Source of the DNA: Deltaproteobacteria bacterium | Lineage (GTDB): Bacteria > Desulfobacterota > BSN033 > UBA1163 | DNA: 64,000 bases | Direction: 5' to 3' | Assembly (NCBI GenBank): GCA_020059605.1 | Contig: JAGVBT010000164.1 | Location: 55,431 to 119,430 of the forward strand | Shown: in pieces, positions 7,751 to 16,302 of the stretch | Numbering within the stretch: position 1 is the stretch's first letter | Layout of the letters: the number at the start of each line of letters is the position of its first letter | Program-made: the position numbers and the translations under genes | Notes under the pieces: generated by a model | Databases searched by the model: none | Told to the model about the DNA's origin: nothing | The model's input: the letters and a program-made list of their open reading frames with translations, nothing else

Positions 7751-9119
7751 AATCTTGGTGATTGATGATGAACCCATTCTGAGAGAGTCCCTCGAAGTGG
7801 CGCTAACGAGTCTGGACCACGAGGTGATCACTGCCAGGACCGGAGAGGAGGGGCTGGAATTTTTGGAGAAAGAGCCTCCCGACCTTATCCTGCTGGACCA
7901 CTGGTTGCCCGGCATCAATGGGGATGAAGTTCTCCGGAAGATCCAGGAGAGGGATTCTGAGATCCCCGTGATCGTCATGACTGCCCAGGGTTCCATTGAA
8001 CTGGCGGTCAGCTTAATGAAGATGGGGGCCTTCGATTTTCTGGTCAAACCCTTTGAGCTGGACCAGATTGAGAGTCTGGTCCAGAAGGGTCTTGAGAGAA
8101 TCCGGTTAAAAAAAGAGGTCGAATGGCTCCGAATCCAGTATCAGGAAAAATTCCGTTCCGGTGGGTTCATCGGAGTCAGCCGTAAGATGAAGGAAATCCT
8201 GGAATTGGCAGAAAAGGCAGCCCAGAGCTCCGAGACGACCATTCTGATCGAGGGGGAAACCGGAACGGGGAAGGAACTTCTTGCCGAATACATTCATTTC
8301 TTAAGCCCCCGCTCCTCCTTTCCATTTATTCCCATCAATTGCGGCGCCATCCCCAAGGACCTTTTTGAGAGTGAACTCTTCGGTTATGAGAAGGGGGCCT
8401 TTACCGGAGCCCTGGAGAAAGGGAAGATGGGGAAAGTGGAGGCCGCAGAGAAGGGGACGCTCTTTCTTGACGAAGTGGGAGAACTCTCTCCGTCTGCACA
8501 GGTGAAGGTATTGAGGGTTCTTGAAGAGAAGGAATACTTTAAGGTCGGAAGTATTGAGAAGAGGAAGGCGGATGTCCGGATTATTGCTGCAACGAATAAG
8601 GATCTGGAATCTGAGATCAGAAAAGGAAATTTCAGGGACGATCTCTTCTTCAGGCTCAATGTCGTGAAGCTATCTGTTCCGCCCCTGCGGGAGCGCAAAG
8701 AGGACATCCTGCCCCTCTTTCGCTTCTTCATCGATCGTTTTAACGAGCAATTTAAAAAAAGGTTTATCGGGATTTCCAGAGAGGCCGAAGAGAACATCCT
8801 TGCCTATCCCTGGCCCGGAAATGTCCGTGAACTTCGAAATGCGATCGAACGGATTGTCCTGTTAGAAAAGGGGGATGCGATCCTTGGGAAACACCTTGCT
8901 TTCCTCATGGGCAAAGAAGGGGAGGTCGAAGAGAAGGCAGAATTCAAAATTCATCTTCCACCTCAAGGGATTATCCTGGAGGAGGTCGAGAAACAGTATA
9001 TCCTTGAGGCGTTGAAGATGAAAAAAGGGAATAAAGTGAAGGCCGCGAATCTGCTTGGCATTTCAAGGTCGGCCCTTCTCTACCGAATGGAAAAATACGG
9101 AATCAAAACGGTGGAATAG
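7740..9119 (+). CDS. Sigma-54-dependent response regulator, NtrC family
   Basis: The GTG at 7740 is preceded by GGAGGAGT at good distance, and the receiver starts at once (MKFKILVIDDEP). The 459-residue protein has a receiver (acceptor in LLDHWLPGINGDE), a sigma-54 interaction AAA+ domain at about residues 140-375, and a Fis-type helix-turn-helix at the end (NKVKAANLLGISRSALLYRM). The AAA+ domain has Walker A GETGTGKE, the GAFTGA loop that contacts sigma-54, and Walker B TLFLDEVGEL. When phosphorylated by the overlapping upstream kinase it should remodel RNA polymerase-sigma-54 at distant sites. A candidate sigma-54 promoter occurs in this window at 30665. Confidence 0.92.
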   Translation: MKFKILVIDDEPILRESLEVALTSLDHEVITARTGEEGLEFLEKEPPDLILLDHWLPGINGDEVLRKIQERDSEIPVIVMTAQGSIELAVSLMKMGAFDFLVKPFELDQIESLVQKGLERIRLKKEVEWLRIQYQEKFRSGGFIGVSRKMKEILELAEKAAQSSETTILIEGETGTGKELLAEYIHFLSPRSSFPFIPINCGAIPKDLFESELFGYEKGAFTGALEKGKMGKVEAAEKGTLFLDEVGELSPSAQVKVLRVLEEKEYFKVGSIEKRKADVRIIAATNKDLESEIRKGNFRDDLFFRLNVVKLSVPPLRERKEDILPLFRFFIDRFNEQFKKRFIGISREAEENILAYPWPGNVRELRNAIERIVLLEKGDAILGKHLAFLMGKEGEVEEKAEFKIHLPPQGIILEEVEKQYILEALKMKKGNKVKAANLLGISRSALLYRMEKYGIKTVE

Positions 9120-9326
9120 TTTCACTCTCCTTTTCAAAGCGCCAACGTGTCAAGACATTATCTCCTTTCTGTGGGATGACCAGCCTTAAGCTTATCCTCC
9201 CTTCCCCTTGAGGGCATATGCTTTTGGGTATCCTTCGATAATGGCGCCAATATTCCTGTACAGCTCTTTCCCTGCCTATTCCATTTATGACTTACCTTTG
9301 GTCTTTACAGTGGCCTCCTCCTTTCT

Positions 9327-10646
9327 TTAAAAATGACCCCTATCAAACTCCGGCGGTTTATAGACTCCAAAGGCAGGGAAAGCCTCGTCATAGACTCCCA
9401 GCTTGATTCCGATATTTTTTACCATTCTGGACATCAGGATTTTAGCCGCCCTTTTTTTGGGGAGGCTTTTAAGGACAATTGACATAACCGTATCAAGGAT
9501 TGGAGGTGGACAACCTTTTATTTTAATCCCATCTTTTAAATCCTTATTGGCTGAAATAGCACAATTTCCAAGGAGGAAAACTTTTTTAGACTCTTTTTTC
9601 GCCTTTGTCTTTCCTCCCAAACAAATCTCCAATCCATCCAGCGCCACTCCCGGATTATCCTTACAAAAGACACCGCAGAAGGCCGATAGGATTACTGCAC
9701 AACCGGAGCAACAAGATAGATCTGTCTCTTCATGTTGAACAGTAATCCCTTGAATTCCCGCTTGATGAAAGATGTCATCCAAGGAAAGACGCCACTTTAA
9801 AGGTCTTGCGATCTCTTTTACATTCTCTCCCTTCACCTCTACTGCATCCAGTGAAAGGGGCCGCCCCGTTATGGAGCTGAATTCTTTTAGATAGTCAACT
9901 TCCTCCATCTTAATTCCCATGGCTTCAGCTCCAACAATATCGCAAGAAAAAACATCTCTTCCGGCAATCAAGAGATTTGTCCGGTAAGAAGTTCCCAGAA
10001 AATCAGGGCCCCTTTCCATTGCATAAATTCCGTCAATGATCGTCAGGGAAGTCTTTATCTTCGTATTCAACAGGGCAATCAGATGGGCTATATCATGCTT
10101 GTGGAACTTTTTCTTGGACTCAATTGCCAAACACCCCTTTAAGTTTTTCATGCCAAGGGAGACCTTTGTCTGTCGATGAGCTTTTAAAACAGGCAGATTG
10201 ATCAGGAAGTCCGATTCTAACGCCCACTTCGAAATCTTGACCTTGACCTCCTCCAATTCCACTTCTTCGAATGGCTCCGAATTAAAATCGACCAGTTTTG
10301 CACCATATCTTTTTGCCACCTTTCCAATACCAGACCATTCGTATCCTTTGTAAGTGCTTGAGCCTAATTCCTTATTGGGGATAGCGCCCTCACCAATCGT
10401 AATATCCCTGCACCCTTGGTCCCGCAGAAGCTCAAGAAGGTGACCGACAACAGCGGAAGTTGTGACAACCCCAAAAGGAGGTAACTTTTTTGTGCCGCCC
10501 CATAGGATATTCGGTTTTAAAAGAATCTTATGATCCGGTTTTAACTCTTCGAAACCGCCGCAAAGCTGAATAGCTTTTCTTAAGGCATTCGAGGTTCCGT
10601 CATATTTCACAACTGCAACTTTCCATTTTGGTTCATCTGTTTCCAT
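9327..10646 (-). CDS. DUF362 domain-containing protein
   Basis: The 439-residue protein has the DUF362 hallmarks: KILLKPNILWG near residue 45, a D-x-x-I-x-x-G-E-G stretch, DFLINLPVLKAHRQTKVSLGMKNLKGCL near residue 160, and TIIDGIYAMERGP. The family is common in anaerobes, often near Fe-S proteins; its reaction is not established. A Cys-rich segment (DLSCCSGCAVILSAFCGVFC) at about residues 300-330 could bind a metal or cluster and departs from the ferredoxin tail found in some relatives. GAGGGG lies upstream of the ATG. It heads the distal end of a run of minus-strand genes. Confidence 0.82.
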   Translation of the reverse strand: METDEPKWKVAVVKYDGTSNALRKAIQLCGGFEELKPDHKILLKPNILWGGTKKLPPFGVVTTSAVVGHLLELLRDQGCRDITIGEGAIPNKELGSSTYKGYEWSGIGKVAKRYGAKLVDFNSEPFEEVELEEVKVKISKWALESDFLINLPVLKAHRQTKVSLGMKNLKGCLAIESKKKFHKHDIAHLIALLNTKIKTSLTIIDGIYAMERGPDFLGTSYRTNLLIAGRDVFSCDIVGAEAMGIKMEEVDYLKEFSSITGRPLSLDAVEVKGENVKEIARPLKWRLSLDDIFHQAGIQGITVQHEETDLSCCSGCAVILSAFCGVFCKDNPGVALDGLEICLGGKTKAKKESKKVFLLGNCAISANKDLKDGIKIKGCPPPILDTVMSIVLKSLPKKRAAKILMSRMVKNIGIKLGVYDEAFPAFGVYKPPEFDRGHF

Positions 10647-10697
10647 TTGCTGCCCCTCTTTCTTTTTTGTGATTCTTTGAACACCCTAACACCTTAT

Positions 10698-11759
10698 CTA
10701 AGGTAATTTATATTTTCCGATCCGATCGTTATGTAAACTGCCCAGGTAGAGATAGCCGCCATATTCCCTGGCGGAAGTGATCTCTTTCAGGTGTTTTCCG
10801 GTGGGTTCATGTAAGCTTTGGGTAATTTTCCCCTGTTCATCCAGAACCAAGACCAGGCCATAAGGCTTTGGCTTAGGCCAGAATGCTTTGGGCAGTTTGG
10901 ACATTTGAGCTTTGAGAAAGGGAGAGGGATGGAGTTTGTCCGCGGTTTCATTTCGAACCGTGAAAAGAGCCAGCCAAAATGTTCCCTTGCGGTTGTTTGA
11001 AATGTTATCAGGAAATCCTGGCAGATTATCAATAAAGATTTCGTGCGTTCCCGCTTTAGAGCCCTTCAGCCAGTACCGGACGATCCTGTAACGGTAAGTC
11101 TCATTGATCAAAACGAAGTCTTCCTGCCGAGATAAGGCCACGCCGTTGGCAAAGTAAAGGTTCTTCAATAGAACCCTAATCTGGCCCGTGGCAGGGTCGT
11201 AGCTCAGGAATCTCCCGTAGGGTTTTGCTTCCAAGAGGTCATAGAGATACTTATCTTGCTCATATTTAGAGCTTGCATCCGTAAAATAGATGGTCCCATC
11301 GCTGGAAATATCGAGGGCATCGGTGAACTTAAAGGGAACTCCATCCGCCGAGGTGGCCAGAACCTTAATCTTCCCCTGGGGATCAATAAAGAGCAGGCCC
11401 TTATAGGCATCGCAGACGATGAGGTTTTCATTCTTATCAAATTGGAGACCCAGGGGGCGACCTTTGGTCTCGGCAAACGTTTCCAGCTTGCCATCCGGCA
11501 GAAGACGCATGATTTTTCCGTCCTGCGTTCCTCCATAGATGCGACCCTGGCTGTCCACTGCCACTTCTTCCGGACCATTCATCTTCCCCAGGGCCAAAAG
11601 TTCGGCCTTCTGCAAAAGGTTGTTCGGTGCCAGCACACCCGTTAACTCAGGCGCTTTAGGAGGGCTGTAAGCCGCCGGATCAATGGGGGCCGATTGGAGG
11701 AGAAAGATGATGATTAGAATCGCCAGAATTCCGACTACCCCGATGATGATCTTTTTCAT
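10698..11759 (-). CDS. Membrane-anchored SMP-30/strictosidine synthase-like beta-propeller protein
   Basis: The ATG at 11759 follows AAGGAG and opens with a hydrophobic anchor (MKKIIIGVVGILAILIIIFLL). The upstream extension in the track to 12029 overlaps another gene and is rejected. The 353-residue protein has the repeated propeller blades of the gluconolactonase/strictosidine synthase superfamily: PEEVAVDSQGRIYGGTQDGKI, LGLQFDKNENLIVCDAYKGL, IYFTDASSKYE, FANGVALS and DNISNNRKGTFWLAL. Family members hydrolyse lactones or esters, often with a bound divalent metal; the substrate here cannot be predicted. It would face the periplasm. Confidence 0.8.
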   Translation of the reverse strand: MKKIIIGVVGILAILIIIFLLQSAPIDPAAYSPPKAPELTGVLAPNNLLQKAELLALGKMNGPEEVAVDSQGRIYGGTQDGKIMRLLPDGKLETFAETKGRPLGLQFDKNENLIVCDAYKGLLFIDPQGKIKVLATSADGVPFKFTDALDISSDGTIYFTDASSKYEQDKYLYDLLEAKPYGRFLSYDPATGQIRVLLKNLYFANGVALSRQEDFVLINETYRYRIVRYWLKGSKAGTHEIFIDNLPGFPDNISNNRKGTFWLALFTVRNETADKLHPSPFLKAQMSKLPKAFWPKPKPYGLVLVLDEQGKITQSLHEPTGKHLKEITSAREYGGYLYLGSLHNDRIGKYKLP

Positions 11760-11967
11760 ACCCCGATTCTCCTTCTTAAAAATGGGAAGTACCCCTATTT
11801 TTTGATGCCACCAACCCGTGCATGGGCTCTCTGGGTTGAGAGGATGAAGCCGACAACAACTAATAACATGCCGATTAGCGGAGCAACCCATGGTGGAGAT
11901 GCGGGTGTGCCCCTTATAGATAACAGCACTGCAGAATCTCGACCCTTCTAAGGTTCTCGATATGGAC

Positions 11968-12261
11968 TTATGCCTGAACACTGACCTTATAGCGTTCTCC
12001 GGCAGGTGGCCCAGCAAGAACCCCTCCAAGTTTACCCATTAACTCCTTGTAGAGGGGGCTGGTTTCAAATGCTGCCAGGTCGGCTTCTGTCTCCCAAAGG
12101 TTGATGGAGATGGCTTTTCCCGTATCGGTCTGTGTCAGGAGAAGCTGCCCTTTGAATCCCTTCTGGTCTTTCATAATCGGCACAATAGAATCTTTAACTA
12201 TGCGACTTGCTTCATCGATCTTGCCAAGCTGAAACTGGATATTCACCGCTCTTGCGTGCAT
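11968..12261 (-). CDS. Small ABM-fold (antibiotic biosynthesis monooxygenase-like) protein
   Basis: The 97-residue protein matches the dimeric alpha-beta barrel pattern: an opening strand (MHARAVNIQFQLGK), VKDSIVPIMKDQKGFKGQLLL, then ISINLWETEADLAAFETSPLYKELM. Such proteins are cofactor-free oxygenases, haem-degrading enzymes or lyase-like proteins; no specific catalytic residue can be assigned. GGAGG lies upstream of the ATG. It lies between the SMP-30-like and ATC-hydrolase-like genes on the same strand and could be co-transcribed with them. Confidence 0.7.
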   Translation of the reverse strand: MHARAVNIQFQLGKIDEASRIVKDSIVPIMKDQKGFKGQLLLTQTDTGKAISINLWETEADLAAFETSPLYKELMGKLGGVLAGPPAGERYKVSVQA

Positions 12262-12297
12262 GGTTACACCTCCTTCTGGATAGGGTTACCAATCGTA

Positions 12298-12927
12298 CTA
12301 CTTCAATGGAGCCAAGGTACCCGTACAGCTATTTCCCTGTCTTTTAAATTTCATGTCTAACTTAAACTGCTCAGCCACCCACATCGGATAGGTGCTCTGA
12401 CAGCCCACAAGGCAAATATCTTCTGTATCCGGGAAATCGAGTATTTTGCAACGGGGAAAATCAATCATGGCTTTGTTCTGAGTCAATTCAGTCACAGAGA
12501 AGGGTGTTAACCACTGTTGTTGGTAACTCATCTGCTTAGATGTCATGGCGAAGGCTGTGCCTGGAGAAAAAAACCTTATGAGTTTTAAAAGAAGCAAAGT
12601 CGGACTATCATTTTTCTTTATAAGTGCCTCGATTTGAGCACGCTCGAATTTCTTAATACCGTCTTCACCCATCTCCTTCCGAATAAAGGTGTAAATATTT
12701 TTCAATAGCCAGATCCAGTTACTGTAAGCTACCTCGTACTTTTCCTCAAAGGGAACTCCCTCAGGGATGGGTTTAAATCCCATCTGCCAGATTCCCTTAA
12801 GTTTACTTACCGCCTGATCCCCCAAGTGTTTCTGAACAAAAGGGAGGATAAAAGATTCATCAAACTTTACATTATCCATCACCTTGGCAAACTTCTCCCT
12901 ATATGGCATCTCTTTAATTTTTATCAT
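12298..12927 (-). CDS. Putative L-2-amino-thiazoline-4-carboxylic acid hydrolase-like protein
   Basis: The 209-residue cytoplasmic protein begins after AAAGGAGG. It has a helical N-terminal half and a C-terminal part with FPRCKILDFPDTEDICLVGCQ and a final Cys (NSCTGTLAPL). The layout resembles the ATC-hydrolase family, which is often found in anaerobes as short proteins with a C-terminal Cys-rich ligand-like half. The assignment is by pattern memory only. It is the first gene of the minus-strand run 12927-9327 and so may set the theme of that unit. Confidence 0.5.
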   Translation of the reverse strand: MIKIKEMPYREKFAKVMDNVKFDESFILPFVQKHLGDQAVSKLKGIWQMGFKPIPEGVPFEEKYEVAYSNWIWLLKNIYTFIRKEMGEDGIKKFERAQIEALIKKNDSPTLLLLKLIRFFSPGTAFAMTSKQMSYQQQWLTPFSVTELTQNKAMIDFPRCKILDFPDTEDICLVGCQSTYPMWVAEQFKLDMKFKRQGNSCTGTLAPLK

Positions 12928-13415
12928 GGTATCCTCCTTTCTTAGAATGTATTTTCTGGTTAAAAGTGTTACGAAAGGGTTGGCTTTGTCAGGATTATAT
13001 TTTGTTTCTTTGGAAGACCTTTAAAACAATCGGAAAGGAGAAGAGATTGAGAATAACAGTAAGTTGTGATGGAGAATTCTATGTCAGAATGAAATTTTAA
13101 AGGTCTTTCCCCATCCACCCCCCCCTTTGGAAAGAGCCCCTTTGGGGGATTGCTGAATAAACAATACCACAACGAACCCCCTTGTCAATATATAATTGAG
13201 CTTGTGAAAATTATCTTTAACAAATTACCATTTGAAACCTCACATGACAACAGGGGGCGTTACACACCGTATTTGCATTGCCCCATTGTGATGCCTTGAT
13301 GTTGGAAAGCAGGAAGAAACACCCCTTCTTGTTTTTATTGACCTTGATGGCTTAATCTGTTAAATTCTGATTAATATTAGAGGTAATCATTTCCATCAGA
13401 AGGAGGTTTTTTTGG
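12928..13415. other. Divergent intergenic region
   Basis: No gene supported. The sequence is AT-rich apart from a GC-rich spot near 13120 where C-runs and G-runs could form a short hairpin. Promoters for the divergent genes at 12927 and 13416 must lie here. Confidence 0.5.
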
Positions 13416-13685
13416 ATGATCCAAGAATATGAAGAGCTGGAAGTAGCCGAATATGAAACGAAATTTACTAAAGACAAAAGTCTTCTCATCTCTATTGGGG
13501 GCATCATTTCAGGCAGTTCCCTCTTAAACGCTAAGATTAGCACCTTAGGGGGGCCAACCGAAGAAAAGATTTTTTCCGTAGGAGATCACCTAAAATATGA
13601 TGCAGGTGATCCAGGCATCTTTGATGTCCGTTTGTTTGCCCTTCGGAATAATGTTGCCAAGTTCCTGGTAGCGCGAATCAAGTAA
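13416..13685 (+). CDS. Small protein of unknown function
   Basis: I do not recognise this 89-residue protein. The start is well supported: AAGGAGG sits 9 bases upstream of the ATG. It has no signal peptide or clear membrane segment. The composition is mixed, with a Gly/Ser-rich middle (ISIGGIISGSSLLNA) and an ending that looks strand-rich (FDVRLFALRNNVAKFLVARIK). A hairpin follows about 85 bases downstream, so it is probably monocistronic. Confidence 0.55.
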   Translation: MIQEYEELEVAEYETKFTKDKSLLISIGGIISGSSLLNAKISTLGGPTEEKIFSVGDHLKYDAGDPGIFDVRLFALRNNVAKFLVARIK

Positions 13686-13770
13686 TTCCTATGCTCATTT
13701 ATCGTGTCTGTTACCAGGTAATCCGGTTGGATTAGAATTGACAGGCTCAACGAGAAATGATCTTTGCTTT

Positions 13771-13805
13771 ACCCCGTTAGAAAATAGAAGACTTTCTAAC
13801 GGGGT
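13771..13805 (+). terminator. Hairpin after the small unknown gene
   Basis: A perfect 13-bp stem, ACCCCGTTAGAAA with TTTCTAACGGGGT and a 9-base loop. Only a short T-run follows, so termination strength is uncertain. Confidence 0.5.
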
Positions 13806-13850
13806 TTACATCTTTCACCTGCCTGCAGTGCTAAGTTCATCTTGGCGGTA

Positions 13851-14105
13851 ATGATTAGACATGAAATGGGTGAACTGATGCATAAGATGAAAGAGATCAT
13901 AGAGGAAGTCGAATCCCTTCCCGTTGAGCAAAGGGCAATGTTTATTGACTCTTTACTCCAATCACTTAATCCGCCGTCCATGGAAATCGATAGAGAAGGG
14001 GCCGAGGTTGCCAAGCGTCGTCTTGCCGAATTACGATCTGGCAGCGTGAAACCGATTCCTGGAGATGAGGTATTTGCAAAAATCCGGGAGCACTTTGAGA
14101 AATGA
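13851..14105 (+). CDS. Addiction-module antitoxin, short unstable type
   Basis: The protein (about 84 residues from the ATG at 13851; ATG codons at 13866 and 13878 are also possible) has the pattern of the short addiction-module component family: EIIEEVESLPVEQRAMFIDSLLQSLN, then EVAKRRLAELRSG near the C-terminus. Such proteins are paired with RelE/ParE-type toxins, and the next frame, overlapping by 4 bases, is exactly such a toxin. The toxin is broken, so the antitoxin may be an orphan. Confidence 0.7.
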   Translation: MIRHEMGELMHKMKEIIEEVESLPVEQRAMFIDSLLQSLNPPSMEIDREGAEVAKRRLAELRSGSVKPIPGDEVFAKIREHFEK

Positions 14106-14367
14106 CGTTCTCATTTCATCCGGAGGCGGAAACAGAGTTCCTTGAGGCCATAAATTACTACGAAGACAGCGAACGCGGTCTCGGCTATGATTTTTCAATC
14201 GAGGTGTTTGCGACTATTCAAAACATTGTCATCCCCCAACTGCCTGGCCGGTCATAGAAGAAGGTGCCCGGCGGTGTCTTATACATCGCTTTCCGTACGG
14301 CGTTATCTACAGTATTGAGCAGGAAAAGATCTACATCCTTGCGGTAATGCATCTACGCTGCGTTTAA
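14102..14367 (+). pseudogene. Frameshifted RelE/ParE-family toxin
   Basis: The ATG overlaps the antitoxin stop as ATGA. The frame reads MTFSFHPEAETEFLEAINYY, typical of this toxin family, but meets a TAG at 14255 after 51 codons. The remainder continues in another frame (AWPVIEEGARRCLIHRFPYGVIYSIEQ, ILAVMHLR) and stops at 14367. The shift lies near 14226-14236. The normal YW-rich end is also missing. It is either decayed or carries an assembly indel. Confidence 0.75.
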
Positions 14368-14683
14368 CTTGTTATTGAACGTTTTCTGAAAATTAGTGTT
14401 CTTAAACACGCCAGGATTCAGTGAGGCGATTGAGACCTGCACATCAAAACCTGATCCAAAAATTTTCTTTCAGTTTTTCCTTTTGAAAGACCCCTTTCTT
14501 TCTCCAGACATAGGAACCAAATGTCCTTTGTCAACGGCTGACCCATTATGCTTCTTCCCCAAGTTGTTTTAGAACCTACGTCCCCTTTGTTTGACGGTGT
14601 GAAGCCCCAGCACAGGCGGATGAAACGGAAATTGGGAAAGTTTTCTCTTTGCCCAAACAACAAAATTGACTATTACCGCTCAT

Positions 14684-14833
14684 TTACTAATCAGTCCATA
14701 ATTGTATGGACACTGAAGACTAAATCCCTCCTCCTCTCCCTTTACAAAAGGGAGGAATTACCCCTCTTTGGCAAAGAGGGGCGAGGGGAGATTTTTAGAA
14801 GATATGTCTTTTCAATTATGGACTCCTTAGTAA
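14684..14833. mobile_element. MITE-like element, copy 1 (150 bp)
   Basis: The ends are imperfect terminal inverted repeats of 21 bases (TTACTAA..AGTCCATAATTG against its complement, 19 of 21 matching). The interior holds two hairpins (CCTCCCTTT/AAAGGGAGG-like and CCCCTCTTT/AAAGAGGGG). A second copy with the same ends is at 21661-21844. It encodes no protein. Confidence 0.6.
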
Positions 14834-14945
14834 CTGCCCCCATTTCTTCCTTTCCCCGATGAAGGAGGTAAATGTCTCATGTCAAGGATTGACCCCTCAT
14901 GCTCGTGTCTATCAACCCTTTTTCCTTATGTGAAACTCCCCACCC

Positions 14946-15045
14946 ACAGGGCGAGGCTTCTCGGTAAGGAAATTTCGTATATATTGTGTCCCTTGACCCC
15001 GCCTATCCCGATCGAGCGGGACCGGGCACATGCCGGTCAAAAAAA
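14946..15045. repeat. Diverged direct repeat A, downstream of the SDR gene
   Basis: It shares with 15950-16040 the order GGCTTCyCGG, TATATTGTGyCCCTTG.CCCCG, a G/C-rich segment, GGGCAC.T.CCGGTCAAAAA. The two copies lie on either side of the GC-rich short-chain dehydrogenase gene. Confidence 0.55.
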
Positions 15046-15081
15046 TAGAACCGTCCCCTTTTCCTTTATCTCGGGTGTGCG

Positions 15082-15849
15082 TTAGAACTGTACACGCTGG
15101 GTGATGCAGCCGTCGCAAATCAGGTTTGTTCCGGTGATGAAACTGGCGCGCGGGCTGGCCAGGAACACCACCGCATTTGCCACCTCTTCCGGTGTGCCCA
15201 TACGGCCCATGGGATTGCGATCTAATGCTTGGCGGTACCGGTCGGGCATGTTCTGCTCTATCACGTTCCACACCCCGCCCTTGAAATAGACGGTACCTGG
15301 CGAGACCACGTTAGCGCGTATGTTCTTGGCCGCGAGGTCCCGCGCCAGAGACTTGATGTAGGGCAGGATGGCGGCTTTCACGCTCCCGTAAGCGCCGCGC
15401 GGACCCAGACCTCCCACCTCGACCGCGGCCGCTGATCCGACGACGACAATGGTGCCGGCCCCCGACTTCTCAAGGAACGGCACCGCCGCCTCGCAGCCGC
15501 GCAGGGTTCCGAGCACGTCGATCTCGAAGCTTTTCTTCCACGAGGCCTCGTCGTTGCCGACACCAAACGCGCTCACGTTGGAGATAAAAATGTCGAGGCC
15601 ACCGAGCGCCTCGGCAGTTGACTTGACGAAACCGGTGAGCTGGGCGCCATCAGCCACGTCCACTGCTGACCCAAAGGCTTTAACGCCCTTCGCCTTGAAG
15701 GCGGTTACAGCTTCCTCGATCTGGGCGGTAGTACGGGCGCAGATGCCGATGTCACAGCCTTCCTCGACCAGGAGGTTGGCGATGGCGCGTCCGATGCCGC
15801 GTGTGCCGCCCGTGACGATAGCCTTCTTACCCTTCAGTCCGAGATCCAT
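15082..15849 (-). CDS. Short-chain dehydrogenase/reductase (SDR)
   Basis: A classical SDR of about 255 residues: dinucleotide-binding TGGTRGIGRA, the NVSA region for NNAG, the catalytic Ser in VVVGSAAA and YGSVK for Y-x-x-x-K. VSPGTV follows, then an ITGTNLICDGC end. It is a soluble NAD(P)-dependent oxidoreductase; the substrate is unknown. The second ATG (15849) is preferred because AGGAGG sits 8 bases before it but only 2 before the track ATG at 15855. GC content looks clearly higher than in neighbouring genes, and diverged direct repeats flank it, which suggests it arrived as a unit. Confidence 0.85.
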   Translation of the reverse strand: MDLGLKGKKAIVTGGTRGIGRAIANLLVEEGCDIGICARTTAQIEEAVTAFKAKGVKAFGSAVDVADGAQLTGFVKSTAEALGGLDIFISNVSAFGVGNDEASWKKSFEIDVLGTLRGCEAAVPFLEKSGAGTIVVVGSAAAVEVGGLGPRGAYGSVKAAILPYIKSLARDLAAKNIRANVVSPGTVYFKGGVWNVIEQNMPDRYRQALDRNPMGRMGTPEEVANAVVFLASPRASFITGTNLICDGCITQRVQF

Positions 15850-15949
15850 ACTCATTTCCTCCTTTCTGATAGCCTAAGAAACTTAAAAAACGCTTCACTT
15901 GTCAATATGAAGCTTCCCGGCCACCCCGTTAGGACGGGGCAGGGACGCC

Positions 15950-16040
15950 GGGGCTTCCCGGCAATGTAATACCATTCATTATATTGTGCCCCTTGCCCCC
16001 GCGCACAGCGCGGTGCTTGAGGGGCACGTTCCGGTCAAAA
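15950..16040. repeat. Diverged direct repeat B, upstream of the SDR gene
   Basis: Partner of the repeat at 14946-15045; the best conserved parts are the TATTGTG.CCCTTG core and the CCGGTCAAAAA end. Confidence 0.55.
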
Positions 16041-16253
16041 ACGGATTGTGAATACCGAATGATCGATGCCTGGCACCAAGTTGTTTGTCCTCATATACAA
16101 GTGCTTTATTTTGGTTCATCCGGGTATTGAGTGGATAACCTCCCCTTATGTTAAGGGGAGGTGTGGAAGGGTTATGCTTTCAAATATTCTGAACGAACTG
16201 CCTCATATCCCACCGCCGTTGCTTTAATGCTGGATCATTCCGAAGGAATTTCA

Positions 16254-16302
16254 TACCCCCCCTTCATCCCCCCTTATCTTAAGGGGGGATGAAGGGGGGG
16301 TA
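16254..16302. repeat. Perfect 23-bp palindrome with 3-base loop
   Basis: The arms are TACCCCCCCTTCAT.. and its exact complement ..ATGAAGGGGGGGTA, enclosing TCT. It lies about 45 bases past the stop of the AOR gene on the minus strand, so it could also protect or terminate that transcript. Confidence 0.75.

Larger units (their letters stand above)
14368..15081. other. Non-coding region built from repeats
   Basis: Short ORFs here fall inside repeats and are not supported. The region contains copy 1 of a roughly 340-base direct repeat shared with 21570-21941 (here about 14593-14932). That copy includes the small inverted-repeat element at 14684-14833, two copies of a short repeat around AAATGTC..GTCAAGG (about 14505-14545 and 14856-14900), and a third repeat type at 14946-15045. 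Confidence 0.7.

Noticed and set aside
10698-12029. Long 443-residue form of the SMP-30-like gene
   Set aside because: The first 90 residues overlap another gene, look non-protein-like, and a strong AAGGAG plus membrane anchor mark the start at 11759.
13110-13160. Possible terminator near the C- and G-runs
   Set aside because: Pairing is irregular and no T-run or adjacent gene end fits.
14548-15085. Small ORFs 14548-14862 and 14879-15085
   Set aside because: They lie within repeated non-coding DNA and show no protein-like pattern.
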